Positions 37,952 to 46,646 of a stretch of DNA of 64,000 nt are shown piece by piece (position 1 is the stretch's first letter; each line of letters begins with the position of its first letter). Under the pieces are notes generated by a model. The model did not search any database and was not told the DNA's origin. It saw nothing but the letters and a program-made list of their open reading frames with translations. Source of the stretch: Pseudomonadota bacterium (GTDB lineage Bacteria; Desulfobacterota; Desulfovibrionia; Desulfovibrionales; Desulfomicrobiaceae); the NCBI GenBank assembly GCA_018902545.1, contig JAHIQM010000016.1, positions 248,001 through 312,000 on the forward strand, in the 5' to 3' direction. The translations under genes and the position numbers were made by a program.

Positions 37952-38579
37952 TCTGTCCCTGTACCTGGTCACGGACCGGGGCCTGTCCCTCGGCCGCTCC
38001 AACGTGGACATCGTCCGCGCCGCCGTGGCCGGAGGCGTGACCTGCGTACAGCTGCGCGAGAAACACTGCGACACGCGCGACTTCGTGGCCGAGGCCCGGG
38101 CCGTGCGGGAGTTGCTGACAGGAACAGGCATTCCGCTGATCATCAACGACCGCCTCGATGTGGCCCTGGCCGTGGGCGCAGACGGCGAGCACCTGGGCCA
38201 GACCGACATGCTCATCGCCGACGCCCGGCGGCTGGTCGGAGCGGACATGCTCATCGGCATCTCGGCCGAATGCGTGGAAGACGCAGTCCGCGCGCAGGCC
38301 GAAGGCGCGGACTATATCGGCATCAGCCCCGTCTTCTGCACCCCGACCAAGACCGACACGGCCCCGGCGCTGGGCCTTGACGGCGTGGCCCGAATTCGCG
38401 CGGCCGTGTCCCTGCCGCTGGTCGGCATCGGCGGCATCGGCCCCGGCAACGCGGCCGAGGTCATTCGCGCCGGGTGCGACGGGGTGGCCGTGGTCTCGGC
38501 CATCGTCTCGGCTCTAGACCCGCAGCGTGCGGCTGCAGAACTCCAAACCATCATTCATGCAGCCAAGGAGCTTCCATGA
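37944..38579 (+). CDS. thiE: thiamine-phosphate synthase
   Basis: The 211-residue TIM-barrel enzyme joins the pyrimidine and thiazole phosphates. Motifs LYLVTDR, CVQLREKH, INDRLDVALAVGADGEHLGQ (to HLGQ) and YIGISPVFCTPTKTD are present. Start ATG 37944 overlaps the end of thiM; an ATG 12 bases earlier is possible. Confidence 0.95.
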   Translation: MPDLSLYLVTDRGLSLGRSNVDIVRAAVAGGVTCVQLREKHCDTRDFVAEARAVRELLTGTGIPLIINDRLDVALAVGADGEHLGQTDMLIADARRLVGADMLIGISAECVEDAVRAQAEGADYIGISPVFCTPTKTDTAPALGLDGVARIRAAVSLPLVGIGGIGPGNAAEVIRAGCDGVAVVSAIVSALDPQRAAAELQTIIHAAKELP

Positions 38580-39391
38580 ACCAGCGTACATATCACCGGG
38601 TACTGACCATCGCCGGATCCGATTCAGGTGGCGGGGCCGGCATCCAGGCCGACCTCAAGACCATCGCGGCCCACGGCTGCTACGGGGCGAGCGTCATCAC
38701 TGCCCTGACCGCCCAGAACACCCTTGGCGTGACCGGCATCCACGCCGTACCGGTGGACTTCGTGGCCGCGCAGATGGACGCGGTGCTCGGCGATATCGGA
38801 GCCGACGCGGTCAAGATCGGGATGCTCTTCTCCCCGGAACTGATCCGCACCGTGGCCCAGGGCCTGATCAGGCACGGGGTCAAGGCCATTGTCCTCGACC
38901 CGGTCATGGTCGCCCAGAGTGGGGACAAACTTTTGCAGGATGAAGCCATCGAGGCCTTAAAAAGCGAGCTTATCCCCCTGGCCACGCTCATTACGCCGAA
39001 CCTTCCAGAAGCATCGGTGCTGCTGAACCGAGAGATCGCCACCCAGGAAGCGGCCATGCAGGCGCTGACGGAACTAGCGGCCATGGGCCCGGGGAATGTA
39101 CTGGTCAAGGGCGGGCATCTGGAATCGGGCGACAGCGACGACACACTTTACCTCGGCCCAGAGGGCCGCATCGTGACCCTGCCGGGCGTGCGCATCCCGA
39201 CCCGCAACAACCACGGCACGGGCTGTACCCTGTCTTCGGCCATCGCCTCTAACCTGGCCAGGGGTGAGGATGTGGAGTCAGCAGTGCGCCACGCCAAGGA
39301 GTACATCAGCGGAGCCATCCGGGCGGGTGCCGCGTACGCCATCGGCCAGGGACACGGACCGGTGCACCATTTCTACCGGTTCTTCGAGTAG
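38576..39391 (+). CDS. thiD: hydroxymethylpyrimidine / phosphomethylpyrimidine kinase
   Basis: The 271-residue kinase carries out both phosphorylations of HMP. Typical motifs: LTIAGSDSGGGAGIQADLKT, VITALTAQNT, LDPVMVAQSG and NNHGTGCTLSSAIAS with the catalytic Cys. It overlaps the thiE stop (ATGA). The three enzymes allow salvage of both thiamine halves. Confidence 0.96.
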   Translation: MNQRTYHRVLTIAGSDSGGGAGIQADLKTIAAHGCYGASVITALTAQNTLGVTGIHAVPVDFVAAQMDAVLGDIGADAVKIGMLFSPELIRTVAQGLIRHGVKAIVLDPVMVAQSGDKLLQDEAIEALKSELIPLATLITPNLPEASVLLNREIATQEAAMQALTELAAMGPGNVLVKGGHLESGDSDDTLYLGPEGRIVTLPGVRIPTRNNHGTGCTLSSAIASNLARGEDVESAVRHAKEYISGAIRAGAAYAIGQGHGPVHHFYRFFE

Positions 39392-39393
39392 CC

Positions 39394-40152
39394 GTGGACC
39401 TCTCCACCATACAGGCCGCCCCGGACATCGTGCTTGAGGGCATCAATCTGGATTTCGCTGGCCAGCCGCTGCTTACGGACCTGACCTTAAGACTTCCGGG
39501 CGGCAGGACGACCTGCATCCTGGGACCCAGCGGATGCGGCAAGTCAACGCTGCTGAAACTCATGGCCGGTGCGCCGTCCCTCGATTTTTCGGGCACGATC
39601 CGCTTTGATCCACAAGTTGCGTCACCGGGACAGGTGGCCTGGATGAGCCAGAATGACCTGCTTCTGCCCTGGTTCACGCTGCTGGACAACGTCCTGCTTG
39701 GAGCGCGGCTTCGGGGCTCCCTCTCGCACGAAAAGCACGCCAAGGCCCTGGCCCTGATCAGCGAGGCGGGTCTGACCGGCTACGAGGACAAGCTGCCCTC
39801 CGCCCTGTCCGGGGGCATGCGCCAGCGCGGGGCGCTTCTGCGCACGCTCATGGAGGAGCGGCCGGTCATCCTCATGGACGAACCCTTCTCCGCCCTCGAC
39901 GCCCTGACCCGCGTACGCCTGCAGAACCTGGCCGCGCGCCTGACCGCAGGCGCGACGGTGGTGCTGGTCACCCACGATCCCATGGAGGCGTTGCGCCTGG
40001 GGCACAGAGTCATCGTGCTTGGCGGAACTCCGGTGCGAGTGCTCCAGACCATCGAGCCCTCCGGACTTCCTCCACGCGAAGCCGGAAGCCCGGAAGTGAG
40101 CAACCTGTACCCGGAACTCCTCAGAGAGCTCATGAACGGGGAGGTGGCATGA
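39394..40152 (+). CDS. ABC transporter ATPase, thiamine-precursor type
   Basis: The 252-residue ATPase has Walker A GPSGCGKST, signature LSGGMRQR and Walker B VILMDEPFSALD. It starts with GTG, 2 bases after the thiD stop. It overlaps the permease gene by 4 bases. With the permease and the binding protein at 41352 it makes an HMP/precursor importer of the ThiXYZ kind; it would be the ThiZ part. Confidence 0.88.
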   Translation: MDLSTIQAAPDIVLEGINLDFAGQPLLTDLTLRLPGGRTTCILGPSGCGKSTLLKLMAGAPSLDFSGTIRFDPQVASPGQVAWMSQNDLLLPWFTLLDNVLLGARLRGSLSHEKHAKALALISEAGLTGYEDKLPSALSGGMRQRGALLRTLMEERPVILMDEPFSALDALTRVRLQNLAARLTAGATVVLVTHDPMEALRLGHRVIVLGGTPVRVLQTIEPSGLPPREAGSPEVSNLYPELLRELMNGEVA

Positions 40153-40898
40153 ACATCCTGCGCCCCCTGATCCTGACGGCAGGCTTTCTTTTCCTGTGGC
40201 AACTCCTGGTCACCCTGACCGGAGCTCCGCCCTACATCCTGCCCGGCCCGCTGCCCGTCGGCCACGCCCTGGTCGACAAATTTCCTGTGCTGCTCTCCCA
40301 TCTGGGCACGACGCTGGCCGAAATTCTGCTGGGCCTGGCCCTGGGCACGGTCCTCGGCACAAGCGCGGCCCTGGTCATGATCCTCTCGCCGCTGCTGAAA
40401 CGCTGGATGCTGCCTGTGCTGGTAGTCAGTCAGGCCATCCCGGTCTTCGCCCTGGCCCCGATCCTGGTCCTGTGGCTCGGCTACGGCATGGCTTCCAAGG
40501 TGGCCATGGCGGTGCTGATCATCTTTTTCCCGGTGGCGTCGTCCTTTTATTCGGGCATGCAGCGCACCGAACCCGACCTGCTGGAACTGGCCCGCATCAT
40601 GGGCGCGGGGCCCCTGGCCGTGCTGCGCACCATCGTCATCCCCTCGGCCCTGCCCGCCTTCGCCTCGGGCCTGCGCGTAGCCACGGCCGTGGCACCCATC
40701 GGGGCCATTGTCGGGGAGTGGGTCGGCTCAAGCGCGGGCCTGGGTTTCTACATGCTGCACGCCAACGCGCGCATGCAGATCGACGTCATGTTCGCGGCCC
40801 TGACCGTCCTGGCGGTCACGTCCCTGACGCTCTATTTCATAGTGGACCGGCTGCTGGACAGGCTGGTTTACTGGCAGCCGAGGCAGGGAATCCAATGA
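40149..40898 (+). CDS. ABC transporter permease, thiamine-precursor type
   Basis: The 249-residue integral membrane protein has about six helices and the EAA-like loop of the BPD family (ELARIMGAGPLAVLRTIVIPSALPAFASGL shortened here to ELARIMGAGPLAVLRTIVIP). It is of the SsuC/TauC/ThiX class. The binding-protein gene follows only after 453 bases that hold a repeat element. Confidence 0.88.
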   Translation: MNILRPLILTAGFLFLWQLLVTLTGAPPYILPGPLPVGHALVDKFPVLLSHLGTTLAEILLGLALGTVLGTSAALVMILSPLLKRWMLPVLVVSQAIPVFALAPILVLWLGYGMASKVAMAVLIIFFPVASSFYSGMQRTEPDLLELARIMGAGPLAVLRTIVIPSALPAFASGLRVATAVAPIGAIVGEWVGSSAGLGFYMLHANARMQIDVMFAALTVLAVTSLTLYFIVDRLLDRLVYWQPRQGIQ

Positions 40899-40924
40899 CA
40901 TCTTGTCTTCAGCATTACAGTCCG

Positions 40925-40970
40925 CGATCGAACCGGACCGCGGCCGCACTGCCGCAAACCTTTTTCTCAT
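40925..40970 (+). repeat. 3' remnant of the structured element
   Basis: GATCGAACCGGACC, then GCGGCCGCACTGCCGC and AAACCTTTTT match the 3' end of copy 3 (GATCAAACCGG, GCGG-CCG, AAACCATTTTT), with no conserved blocks upstream. It is a 5'-truncated piece about 160 bases before the full copy. Confidence 0.65.
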
Positions 40971-40995
40971 TCGGCTTTCAAAGGCTGGAGAACCA

Positions 40996-41030
40996 TGGAT
41001 TGCCACGTCGAAGACTCCTCGCAATGACGG
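40996..41030. repeat. diverged dRS3-like unit
   Basis: GGATTGCCACGTCG then CCTCGCAATGACGG is an interrupted relative of the ATTCCC/GGGAAT unit at 31326, again preceded by CCAT. Confidence 0.5.
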
Positions 41031-41127
41031 GTTGCCAAGGCATCATTGCGACCATGGTGCGGACGTGTCGGGCTTGCGTGGAATTTCATTCCCGCTCTCC
41101 GGCCGACCGGGACACCAGCCCAGCGGT

Positions 41128-41325
41128 CCGGTTTGGTCCGGGCCGGGGTCGGCAACTGTCTGACTGAGCCAGGCATCGTTTGTTTTCCCGTCGCCTCCCG
41201 CCCGAAGCGCTGCTTTATCTTCGGCAGCAACGACGGGAAAACATTACGAGGCCGGTGAAGGAGTTTTGGCGGCCCCGGCCCGGATCAAACCGGCACGCGG
41301 CCGTGCTGATACAAACCATTTTTCC
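41128..41325 (+). ncRNA. structured intergenic element, copy 3 (putative RNA)
   Basis: The outer arms 41128-41151 and 41270-41293 pair over 24 positions with two G-U. The 5' block is CTGTCTGACTGAGCCAGG (41156-41173). The inner helix is a perfect 13 bp (41181-41193 with 41231-41243), with a sequence unlike copies 1 and 2. The 3' block is TACGAGGCCGGTGAAGGAGTT (about 41245-41265). The tail GCGGCCGTGCTGATAC is followed by AAACCATTTTT. It lies between the permease and binding-protein genes. Confidence 0.75.
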
Positions 41326-41351
41326 ATTATTCAAACTATAAGGTTAACCAC

Positions 41352-42287
41352 ATGAAAAAAATCGCCCTCTTCCTCGCAACCCTGCTCCTCTTCGCCACCC
41401 AGGCCCAGGCCCAGAAGCTGACCGTCCTTCTGGACTGGTTCGTCAATCCCGACCACGCTCCCCTTTACGTGGCCCTGGAAAAAGGCTTTTTCAAAAACCA
41501 CGGCCTGGACGTCGAACTCATCGCCCCCTCCAACCCCAACGACCCGCCCAAGCTCGTGGCCGCGGGCAAGGCCGACATCGCCGTATCCTACCAGCATCAG
41601 CACCAGATGCAGGTCGCCGAAGGACTGCCGCTGACCCGCATCGCCACCCTCGTGGCCACACCGCTCAATTCGCTGGTGGTGCTCGCAGACGGCCCCATCA
41701 AGTCCATCGCGGACCTCAAGGGCAAGACCATCGGCTATTCCGTGGGCGGCTTCGAAACCGTACTTCTTAAAGTAATGCTTAAAAAAGAAGGTCTGACCCT
41801 GGACGACGTGAAGCTGATCAACGTCAATTTTTCTCTGTCACCGTCTCTGTTCACGGGCCAGACCGACGCGGTCATCGGCGCATTCCGCAACTTCGAACTG
41901 AATCAGATGGACATCGAAGGCCGCCCCGGCCGTGCGTTTTTCGTGGAGGAACACGGGGTGCCTGCCTATGACGAGCTGATCCTCGTCGCCGCCTCAAGCA
42001 ACCTCTCGGACCCGAGACTGCGCGCATTCGTCGATGCTCTGGAAGAAGGGGTGCAGTATCTTGTCAACCATCCTGACGAGAGCTGGAAGCTCTTCGTCTC
42101 CGGCGACCGTGCCAGCCTCGATGACGAACTGAACCGCCGCGCCTGGAAGGACACCCTGCCCCGCTTTGCCCTGCGCCCCGGCGCGCTCGATAAAAAGCGC
42201 TACACCCGTTTTGCCCAGTTTCTGGTGAACGAAAAGATCATCTCCTCCGTGCCCGAACTTGAAAAATGGGCCGTGGAACTGCCCTGA
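41352..42287 (+). CDS. thiY: ThiY-like substrate-binding protein (NMT1/THI5 family)
   Basis: The 311-residue periplasmic protein has a signal peptide (KKIALFLATLLLFATQAQA) and the NMT1/THI5-like fold: LDWFVNPDHAPLYVALEKGFF, AGKADIAVSYQHQHQMQ and GYSVGGFETVLLK. In related systems it binds formyl-aminopyrimidine or HMP. It belongs with the ATPase and permease upstream despite the inserted element. Confidence 0.92.
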   Translation: MKKIALFLATLLLFATQAQAQKLTVLLDWFVNPDHAPLYVALEKGFFKNHGLDVELIAPSNPNDPPKLVAAGKADIAVSYQHQHQMQVAEGLPLTRIATLVATPLNSLVVLADGPIKSIADLKGKTIGYSVGGFETVLLKVMLKKEGLTLDDVKLINVNFSLSPSLFTGQTDAVIGAFRNFELNQMDIEGRPGRAFFVEEHGVPAYDELILVAASSNLSDPRLRAFVDALEEGVQYLVNHPDESWKLFVSGDRASLDDELNRRAWKDTLPRFALRPGALDKKRYTRFAQFLVNEKIISSVPELEKWAVELP

Positions 42288-42307
42288 TCCAAACTTACCC
42301 CGCAAAA

Positions 42308-42352
42308 CAAAGCCGGGCGGCTGCAATCACGCAACCGCCCGGCTTTTTTGTC
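42308..42352. terminator. bidirectional terminator
   Basis: AAAGCCGGGCGGCTGC and GCAACCGCCCGGCTTTTTT form a strong stem between the convergent thiY and permease genes. Confidence 0.92.
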
Positions 42353-42364
42353 ATCGCTCCGCAA

Positions 42365-43717
42365 TTAGGCTACTCTGCGTTCCCCGGAAAAGAAAACCCC
42401 AGCCAGCATGACCGCGCCGAAGATGGACAGATAGGCCACCACAGCCATGCCATGGGAAAAGCAGGCCGCGAACATCATGAACAGACTCCCAAAAATGGCC
42501 AGGGCGGGCATGACGTAGCGCTTGAAAACAGACAGGTCCGCCTCCTTTTTCATAAACACCGCGAAAATGGGAATGTAGAGCGCGTAGATGGTGACAATGG
42601 GCAGCTCGGAGGAATCAAAGCAGAAGAACCCGAACCACGGCGTGGTGAGGTTGGCCCCGTAGAAATAGACCAGCCAGAACGCACAGAGCAGAAGGCCGAG
42701 CACGGCGGAATTGGTGGGCATGTTGGTGACGGTGTCGACCTGGCTGTACATGACCGGGCGCGGCCCCTGGTTTCTCGCGGCGATGGAGTAGATCCCCCGC
42801 GTACACCCGAGCATCAGCCCGTTCAAGGTGCCCAGGCAGGAGATGATGACGAAGACGAAGATGAGCGTTCCGCCGGCGCTTGAAAACACGGTTTCAAAGG
42901 CCAGCTTGGCGCCCTCCTGGCCCCCTTCCATCAGGGTCTGGTTGGTGACCGCCCCTGCCAGGCCGACATAATACAGGATATAGACGACCATGACCGTGAA
43001 GGTGCCGGCCATGAGCGCAAGGGGCAGGTTCCTCTTGGAATCCTTGAGTTCGGCGTTGATGCTCGTGGCGATGATCCAGCCCTCGTAGGCAAAAGAGGTC
43101 GCGACCACGGCGGTGAACACGGCGATGAGCGGATCGACCTCCGTGACCACGGTGGTGAAGTTCTGCACGATCATGCCGCTGTTCATTCCGAAGACCGAGC
43201 CGACCAGGGCCATGAGAAGGAGCGGGATGAGCTTGACCACAGTGGTGGTGACCTGGAATTTCCCGGCCAGGACCGGGGACAGGGCATTCAGCGCATAGCT
43301 CGCGACCAGGTAGAACCCGGCGATGGTCATGCACTCCCCGCCGGTGATGTCCCAGCCGAAGAGCACGGCCGTGTAGCGGGCCGAAACCCAAGCCAGGACC
43401 GAGGTCAGGGTCGGGTAGTAGATCATGGCCATGAACCAGCCGACATAATAGCCGTACGTGCCGCCCATGGCGGCCTCGGCGTAGTCCACGATGCCGTTCA
43501 CACGCTCGTACTTGGTGGCCATGAGCGAGAAGGTGTAGGCGCAGGAGATCATGATAAACCCGCCGATGACCCAGGCCAGAATCCCCAGCGGCAGGTTGCC
43601 GCCGGTGGCGGTGAGAATTTTCTCCGCCTTGAAGAAGACGCCGCTGCCGATGACGATGCCCACCACCATGGCGATAGCGGTAAAAAGACCGTATTTTTTG
43701 TTCAACTCCACGCCCAT
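42365..43717 (-). CDS. APC-superfamily amino-acid permease
   Basis: The 450-residue protein has about 12 membrane helices and the APC N-terminal motif YGLFTAIAMVVGIVIGSGVFFKA, here cut to IVIGSGVFFKAEKIL. It is of the LAT/YhdG type. The substrate cannot be told from sequence alone. It is monocistronic. Confidence 0.88.
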   Translation of the reverse strand: MGVELNKKYGLFTAIAMVVGIVIGSGVFFKAEKILTATGGNLPLGILAWVIGGFIMISCAYTFSLMATKYERVNGIVDYAEAAMGGTYGYYVGWFMAMIYYPTLTSVLAWVSARYTAVLFGWDITGGECMTIAGFYLVASYALNALSPVLAGKFQVTTTVVKLIPLLLMALVGSVFGMNSGMIVQNFTTVVTEVDPLIAVFTAVVATSFAYEGWIIATSINAELKDSKRNLPLALMAGTFTVMVVYILYYVGLAGAVTNQTLMEGGQEGAKLAFETVFSSAGGTLIFVFVIISCLGTLNGLMLGCTRGIYSIAARNQGPRPVMYSQVDTVTNMPTNSAVLGLLLCAFWLVYFYGANLTTPWFGFFCFDSSELPIVTIYALYIPIFAVFMKKEADLSVFKRYVMPALAIFGSLFMMFAACFSHGMAVVAYLSIFGAVMLAGVFFSGERRVA

Positions 43718-44194
43718 CTGCCTGTTCTCCTTATCGCTTCAGAATCACCACATTAAAAAAAATATATTATCGAGGAAATATTCTTCCAATGCCACGTAAA
43801 CAAACTTCGGAAACATCACGACATGTCCACGCTTCAAGCCAATACTGGAATCACTGCGCGTCGTGCTTTGAGGAAATGACTTTCAAAATCTTACATCAAT
43901 TCACCATGCAAAAGATGCAGAGGGGCCGTACTCGATGAAGAAGGTATTGTAAACGAGGAGAAGGCAAACGACGCTGCCCACCCGATGATAATCAGTCACG
44001 GCAAAAAGTTGTCATCCCTTTGAAGAACGGAAATCAAAATTTCTAATTATCTGAATAGAAAAAAAATTTCACCAGACGGCATGTCCCTCCTATCCGGGCC
44101 GGGCAAACGTTGGCGGAAATGGCACTCAGTCTATTGTGCGACTTTTACAGTGGCGTCCTGAAAGAGTGATGCTGGATGCGATCGCCTTAAAACT
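43718..44194. other. long intergenic region without a gene
   Basis: About 480 bases between the divergent permease and the 302-residue protein gene are AT-rich near the permease start, with runs such as AAAAAAAATATATTATC that may hold its promoter. I see no ORF with a ribosome site, no RNA gene and no repeat. Confidence 0.6.
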
Positions 44195-44210
44195 TAGCAC
44201 GTTCTTTGCT
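44195..44210 (+). promoter_or_regulatory. sigma-54 (-24/-12) promoter
   Basis: TAGCACG-TTCT-TTGCT differs from the consensus TGGCACG-N4-TTGCT at one base. It lies 80 bases before the ATG at 44291. No enhancer-binding site could be named. Confidence 0.72.
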
Positions 44211-44290
44211 AAATGTGGTGGAGAGGTAAAGATTTCTCACCGGATGGCCGATCAGATTGAAATCAGGCACCTTTTCAAAGGAGCAGCATC

Positions 44291-45199
44291 ATGAATGTAC
44301 ATGCCTCGGGCAATCAGCATGCCCAACAGGCCTGGATGAACACTAGGCCCAAGCACGCCGAAGCGCGCACTGCCGCAGAGGAGGGAATTGCACGCACAAA
44401 GGAAGCCGCAGGTCCCGGAGAGGCAATTGACGCAGAAGGCTCGAAGGGAGTTATCCGCCTCTTGCAGGCGGGACATTTCAACGGCGTCGCGGACGTGCGC
44501 CTGCGCATCAACTTCCACGACCAACTCCAACAAGGGGCAGCCCAGGACGCCGCAAGAACGTTTGAAGGTGCGGTTCCAGGACTGCTTGACGATCTTGCCG
44601 AAGAAGCGAGTCTTCTCGGAGAACAGTATGGCCTGTCCTCGCAGGGAAAGGATCTGGCCGATTCTTTCGCGGAGGAAATCCAGCTCCTGCTTGAAGGAGC
44701 CAAGACGGCGCAGACACCTTTGTCCACAACCCTGACAGACATAAAATCCAAATTCTCCACCTTCCTTGAGTCGCTGGAGGGAGCGTTTGCCGGTTTGCCA
44801 TCTCCCATCGTGGAAGAGTTAAATCCTGACGAGGAAGAGATTGCCGAGCTTCTGGAAGATGGCGATGCGTCCAATCAAGATGAACAGACCCCGCAGCAGG
44901 CGGCTGCGGCAATGAACGAAGATGAGACTGAGGAGGCAGAAGGAGGACTTGACCAGCCCGACGGCCCGACTGCTTTCAAAGCCGCCCTGCAGGAGCTGGA
45001 AACATGGTTCAGTCAAAGCCTGGCCTCGCTGCAAAGCGATGCCGCTGCCGCACAGCAGTTGCCGCCGCTGAGCGAACCACGGGGCAACGGCGCGGCGTAC
45101 TCGAAGTTTCTGGAAATATACAGGAATCTGAATTCAGGGTCCGAGGCTGGCGGCACGTCTGTTGAGAGCGACGCGGCCAAGCTTGACGCTCAAGTTTAA
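44291..45199 (+). CDS. hypothetical acidic protein, 302 aa
   Basis: I do not recognise this protein. It is rich in Glu, Ala and Gln, has no signal peptide or membrane segment, and carries an acidic stretch (residues about 177-222, LNPDEEEIAELLEDGD and later NEDETEEAEGG) between two helical parts. AAAGGAGC precedes the ATG. The sigma-54-like promoter and Ala/Gln-rich helical make-up recall flagellar-regulon proteins; that is only inference. Confidence 0.7.
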   Translation: MNVHASGNQHAQQAWMNTRPKHAEARTAAEEGIARTKEAAGPGEAIDAEGSKGVIRLLQAGHFNGVADVRLRINFHDQLQQGAAQDAARTFEGAVPGLLDDLAEEASLLGEQYGLSSQGKDLADSFAEEIQLLLEGAKTAQTPLSTTLTDIKSKFSTFLESLEGAFAGLPSPIVEELNPDEEEIAELLEDGDASNQDEQTPQQAAAAMNEDETEEAEGGLDQPDGPTAFKAALQELETWFSQSLASLQSDAAAAQQLPPLSEPRGNGAAYSKFLEIYRNLNSGSEAGGTSVESDAAKLDAQV

Positions 45200-45502
45200 A
45201 CCAGCCCGGTGCTCATCACATGACCTGGGGCGCAGGCGCGTCTTTCTTGATGCGCTGGCGCCCCTTTTCAATTTTCGATTTTGCGGAAACACTCCGGACG
45301 TTCCAGTGCGGAACAAGCGGCCCGAACTTTTATGGACGCTTCAATTCATCGCCTCGCGGTGAATGTAAGACAACATATTGGCATTGTGAAAAAATCCGCG
45401 TAAGGTTGCTGAGTAAACATCGTTGATGTCGGCTGGCCGGGAAGAGGCTCCAGGCCGGACCCCTGACAGAAATTATCACAACTCCCACATTCGGAGCGTC
45501 TG
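45200..45502. other. intergenic region without a gene
   Basis: About 300 bases between two plus-strand genes. I see no reliable ORF, RNA or promoter. A short AT-rich part near 45360-45400 may hold the promoter of the PilZ gene. Confidence 0.5.
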
Positions 45503-45829
45503 ATGTCAGAAAACAGAAAGTTCAACAGAAGCGCCAGCCTGCAACGTTGCGCCGTCGTGTCCCCGTCTCTGGCCACTCCCTGCCCGGCCAGGATCATCAA
45601 TCAAAGCCCGGACGGACTCCTGCTGGAGCTTGATTGCGAGGTCACCGTGGACGATGTACCCGTGAACATCTATCTGGCCGACGAGATCAGGGGGACCATC
45701 GACTACGACAGCCAGAGCTTCCTGACAGGCTTCATCCGCTGGTGCAAAAAGGACACGGATGGCTGGGCGGGCTTCTATCAGGCAGGTGTTCAGCTTGTCA
45801 CCACAGCCCCCCGCAAAGACTGGAGATGA
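45503..45829 (+). CDS. PilZ-domain protein
   Basis: The 108-residue protein has the two c-di-GMP-binding marks of PilZ: an R-x3-R pair (RKFNR at residues 5-9) and N-x-S-x2-G (NQSPDG near residues 34-39). The rest fits the beta-barrel pattern, ending in GFIRWCKK and GFYQAGVQLV. It could respond to cyclic di-GMP made by SiaD-like enzymes; a direct link is not shown. Confidence 0.72.
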   Translation: MSENRKFNRSASLQRCAVVSPSLATPCPARIINQSPDGLLLELDCEVTVDDVPVNIYLADEIRGTIDYDSQSFLTGFIRWCKKDTDGWAGFYQAGVQLVTTAPRKDWR

Positions 45830-46007
45830 ACTCCCCGGGACTTTCCGGGGCGACCATCCATCATCCATCCGCCAGCCCCGCTTTAGGGGCTGCGCGCATC
45901 CCGCCATCGTAGCGTTCGCCCCTTGATTTCGCCGACTTCGCACGGGCCGCCGACAGTAGCGCACGGCAGGGCTGGGCACGGGCCCGAGGTGGGAAATCCT
46001 TGCCGGG

Positions 46008-46475
46008 TCAGACCCGGATCGAGGTCACTCCCCGACTCCCAGCCTGCAGTCGCGACAGGATGCCAAGCACCCGTTCATCCTGAGCGACGGCGGAAGTCTC
46101 GCCTCGCTCGCTATGCCTGGCCATGCGAGCCTGGAATTCCGCCATCCAGTCCACCCGCCCCGAGCCATCGGCGGCGGTCAGCAGGTTCGAGGATCCCGCG
46201 AAGCTGGGGTCAGAGCTCATGGTCGCGTGGTCGCTCAGGCTGATGAGGCCCTGATCGTAAAGCATGGCCGAGATCTTGGCCAAGTCTTCCTTGGTCATGG
46301 AATTCACGTCGACTTGCCTGCCGATCTGATGCCACGGGGATTCCTGCGCCGACACGGCAGTCGTGGCGGGCCCGGCGGACTCCGCTGAAGGGCGTCTGGC
46401 TGCGTCGGCTAAAGATCCGATGATCGAAAATGCGGTTTTGGCGATGCCCAGGGCAGCCAGGGGTGCGATACTCAT
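46008..46475 (-). CDS. hypothetical protein, 155 aa
   Basis: I do not recognise this protein. It starts MSIAPLAALGIAKTAFSIIGSLADAA, a hydrophobic Ala-rich stretch that may be a membrane or secretion element, followed by a Ser/Ala linker and a helical part (SMTKEDLAKISAMLYDQGLI). GGAGG precedes the ATG at 46475; a longer frame lacks support. A sigma-54-like sequence lies 40 bases upstream. Confidence 0.7.
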   Translation of the reverse strand: MSIAPLAALGIAKTAFSIIGSLADAARRPSAESAGPATTAVSAQESPWHQIGRQVDVNSMTKEDLAKISAMLYDQGLISLSDHATMSSDPSFAGSSNLLTAADGSGRVDWMAEFQARMARHSERGETSAVAQDERVLGILSRLQAGSRGVTSIRV

Positions 46476-46515
46476 CTGATACCTCCGGAAAAATCTTCCT
46501 GCACACTCACCTTTG

Positions 46516-46531
46516 TGCAGGGAGCGTTCCA
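46516..46531 (-). promoter_or_regulatory. possible sigma-54 promoter
   Basis: On the minus strand, TGGAACG-CTCC-CTGCA matches TGGCACG-N4-TTGCW at all but two positions and lies 41 bases before the ATG at 46475. Confidence 0.5.
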
Positions 46532-46646
46532 CCGGATGCAAAATGCCCTCTTTCACTGGAAAACTCCCGAGAGCGGCATAAAGAGTTTTGCTTGCCTGCC
46601 CCGCAGGCCGGGAGTAGGCCAAGCCCGCAACCCATCATAAAACACC

